From DASUFI01 sp036274635 (lineage in GTDB: Bacteria > Planctomycetota > B15-G4), in NCBI GenBank assembly GCA_036274635.1, contig DASUFI010000008.1:1-5010 (forward strand): a stretch of DNA of 5,010 nucleotides, in the 5' to 3' direction. Positions within the stretch are counted from its first letter, which is position 1. The number at the start of each line of letters is the position of its first letter. This document shows, piece by piece, positions 4,763 to 5,010 of this stretch. Below the pieces are notes generated by a model. That model did not search any database. It was not told the origin of the DNA and worked only from the letters and a program-made list of their open reading frames with translations. The translations under genes and the position numbers were made by a program.

Positions 4763-5010
4763 TCGATCCCAGCCGCGCGCCTCCCGAAGGCTTCGACGAG
4801 CCCGACGAGCCGGCGCCCGAGCTGCGGCCGGCCGCCGGCGAGGGGCGCGGGCAGATCGTGGACCAGGTGGCGCTGCGGCTCGGGCTGCTGCGCGGGCTGT
4901 CGGACTTCCTGGCCCGGCAGATCGGGGCCGACGGCGTGCTGCGCTGCCCGCGGCACCGCGTGGAGCACACCGGCAAGAACGTCTATGCCGCCGTCATCGA
5001 CCTGTACAAC
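4759..5010 (+). CDS. Unrecognised protein, N-terminal 84 residues (cut by window edge)
   Basis: A reading frame starts at GTG 4759, overlaps the TGA of the previous gene as GTGA (4759-4762), and stays open to the right edge. The first 30 or so residues are acidic and proline/alanine-rich (EGFDEPDEPAPELRP) and are probably disordered. They are followed by an apparently helical segment, IVDQVALRLGLLRGLSDFLA (33-52), and then LRCPRHRVEHTGKNVYAAVI (61-80). There is no signal peptide or membrane segment. I do not recognise the family. The helical start followed by HTGKNVYAA loosely recalls enzymes with an alpha/alpha-toroid fold acting on glycans, but that is a guess from a fragment. The four-base overlap and the ribosome binding site suggest strict co-expression with the two glycosyltransferases. 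Confidence 0.75.
   Translation, partial: MIDPSRAPPEGFDEPDEPAPELRPAAGEGRGQIVDQVALRLGLLRGLSDFLARQIGADGVLRCPRHRVEHTGKNVYAAVIDLYN

Overview
This is a very GC-rich stretch (third codon positions are almost all G or C) in which every recognisable gene lies on the + strand. It suggests a high-GC bacterium. The HU-type protein, with a lysine-rich core and short N- and C-terminal extensions, recalls HU homologues of Planctomycetota and Myxococcota/delta-type lineages. That placement rests on memory of the family and is not secure. The only TTA triplet on the + strand is the anticodon complement region of the tRNA itself, so the protein genes here use no UUA codons.

Layout. (1) 32-1738: a full-length FadD-type acyl-CoA ligase, preceded by what may be the last codons of another gene (stop at 22-24). 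(2) 1789-1874: a complete class II tRNA-Leu with anticodon UAA and no encoded CCA, with a weak possible promoter just upstream. (3) 1875-2044: a structured intergenic leader with a long dyad (1954-1985), a competing smaller hairpin, a third hairpin (1988-2022) and an AAGGAG ribosome binding site. (4) 2045-2368: the HU-family nucleoid protein, followed by a small hairpin over its stop codon and a 16-bp terminator-like stem (2384-2425). (5) 2514 to the right edge: a compact operon of two GT4-fold glycosyltransferases and a third gene cut by the window edge. These three genes overlap by 19 and 4 bases, so they are probably co-transcribed and translationally coupled.

How the parts work together. 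The left half is housekeeping: fatty acid activation, leucine decoding and chromosome packing. The right half looks like the start of a surface-glycan or glycolipid cluster. The first glycosyltransferase has the complete GT4 motif set. The second belongs to a divergent GT4 subfamily in which glycine replaces the first glutamate of the EX7E motif. The third gene is unrecognised and might carry the enzymatic partner of the pair. I see no mobile element, CRISPR array or clearly new system. The points most worth a second look are the HU leader, the divergent glycosyltransferase and the truncated third gene of the operon.
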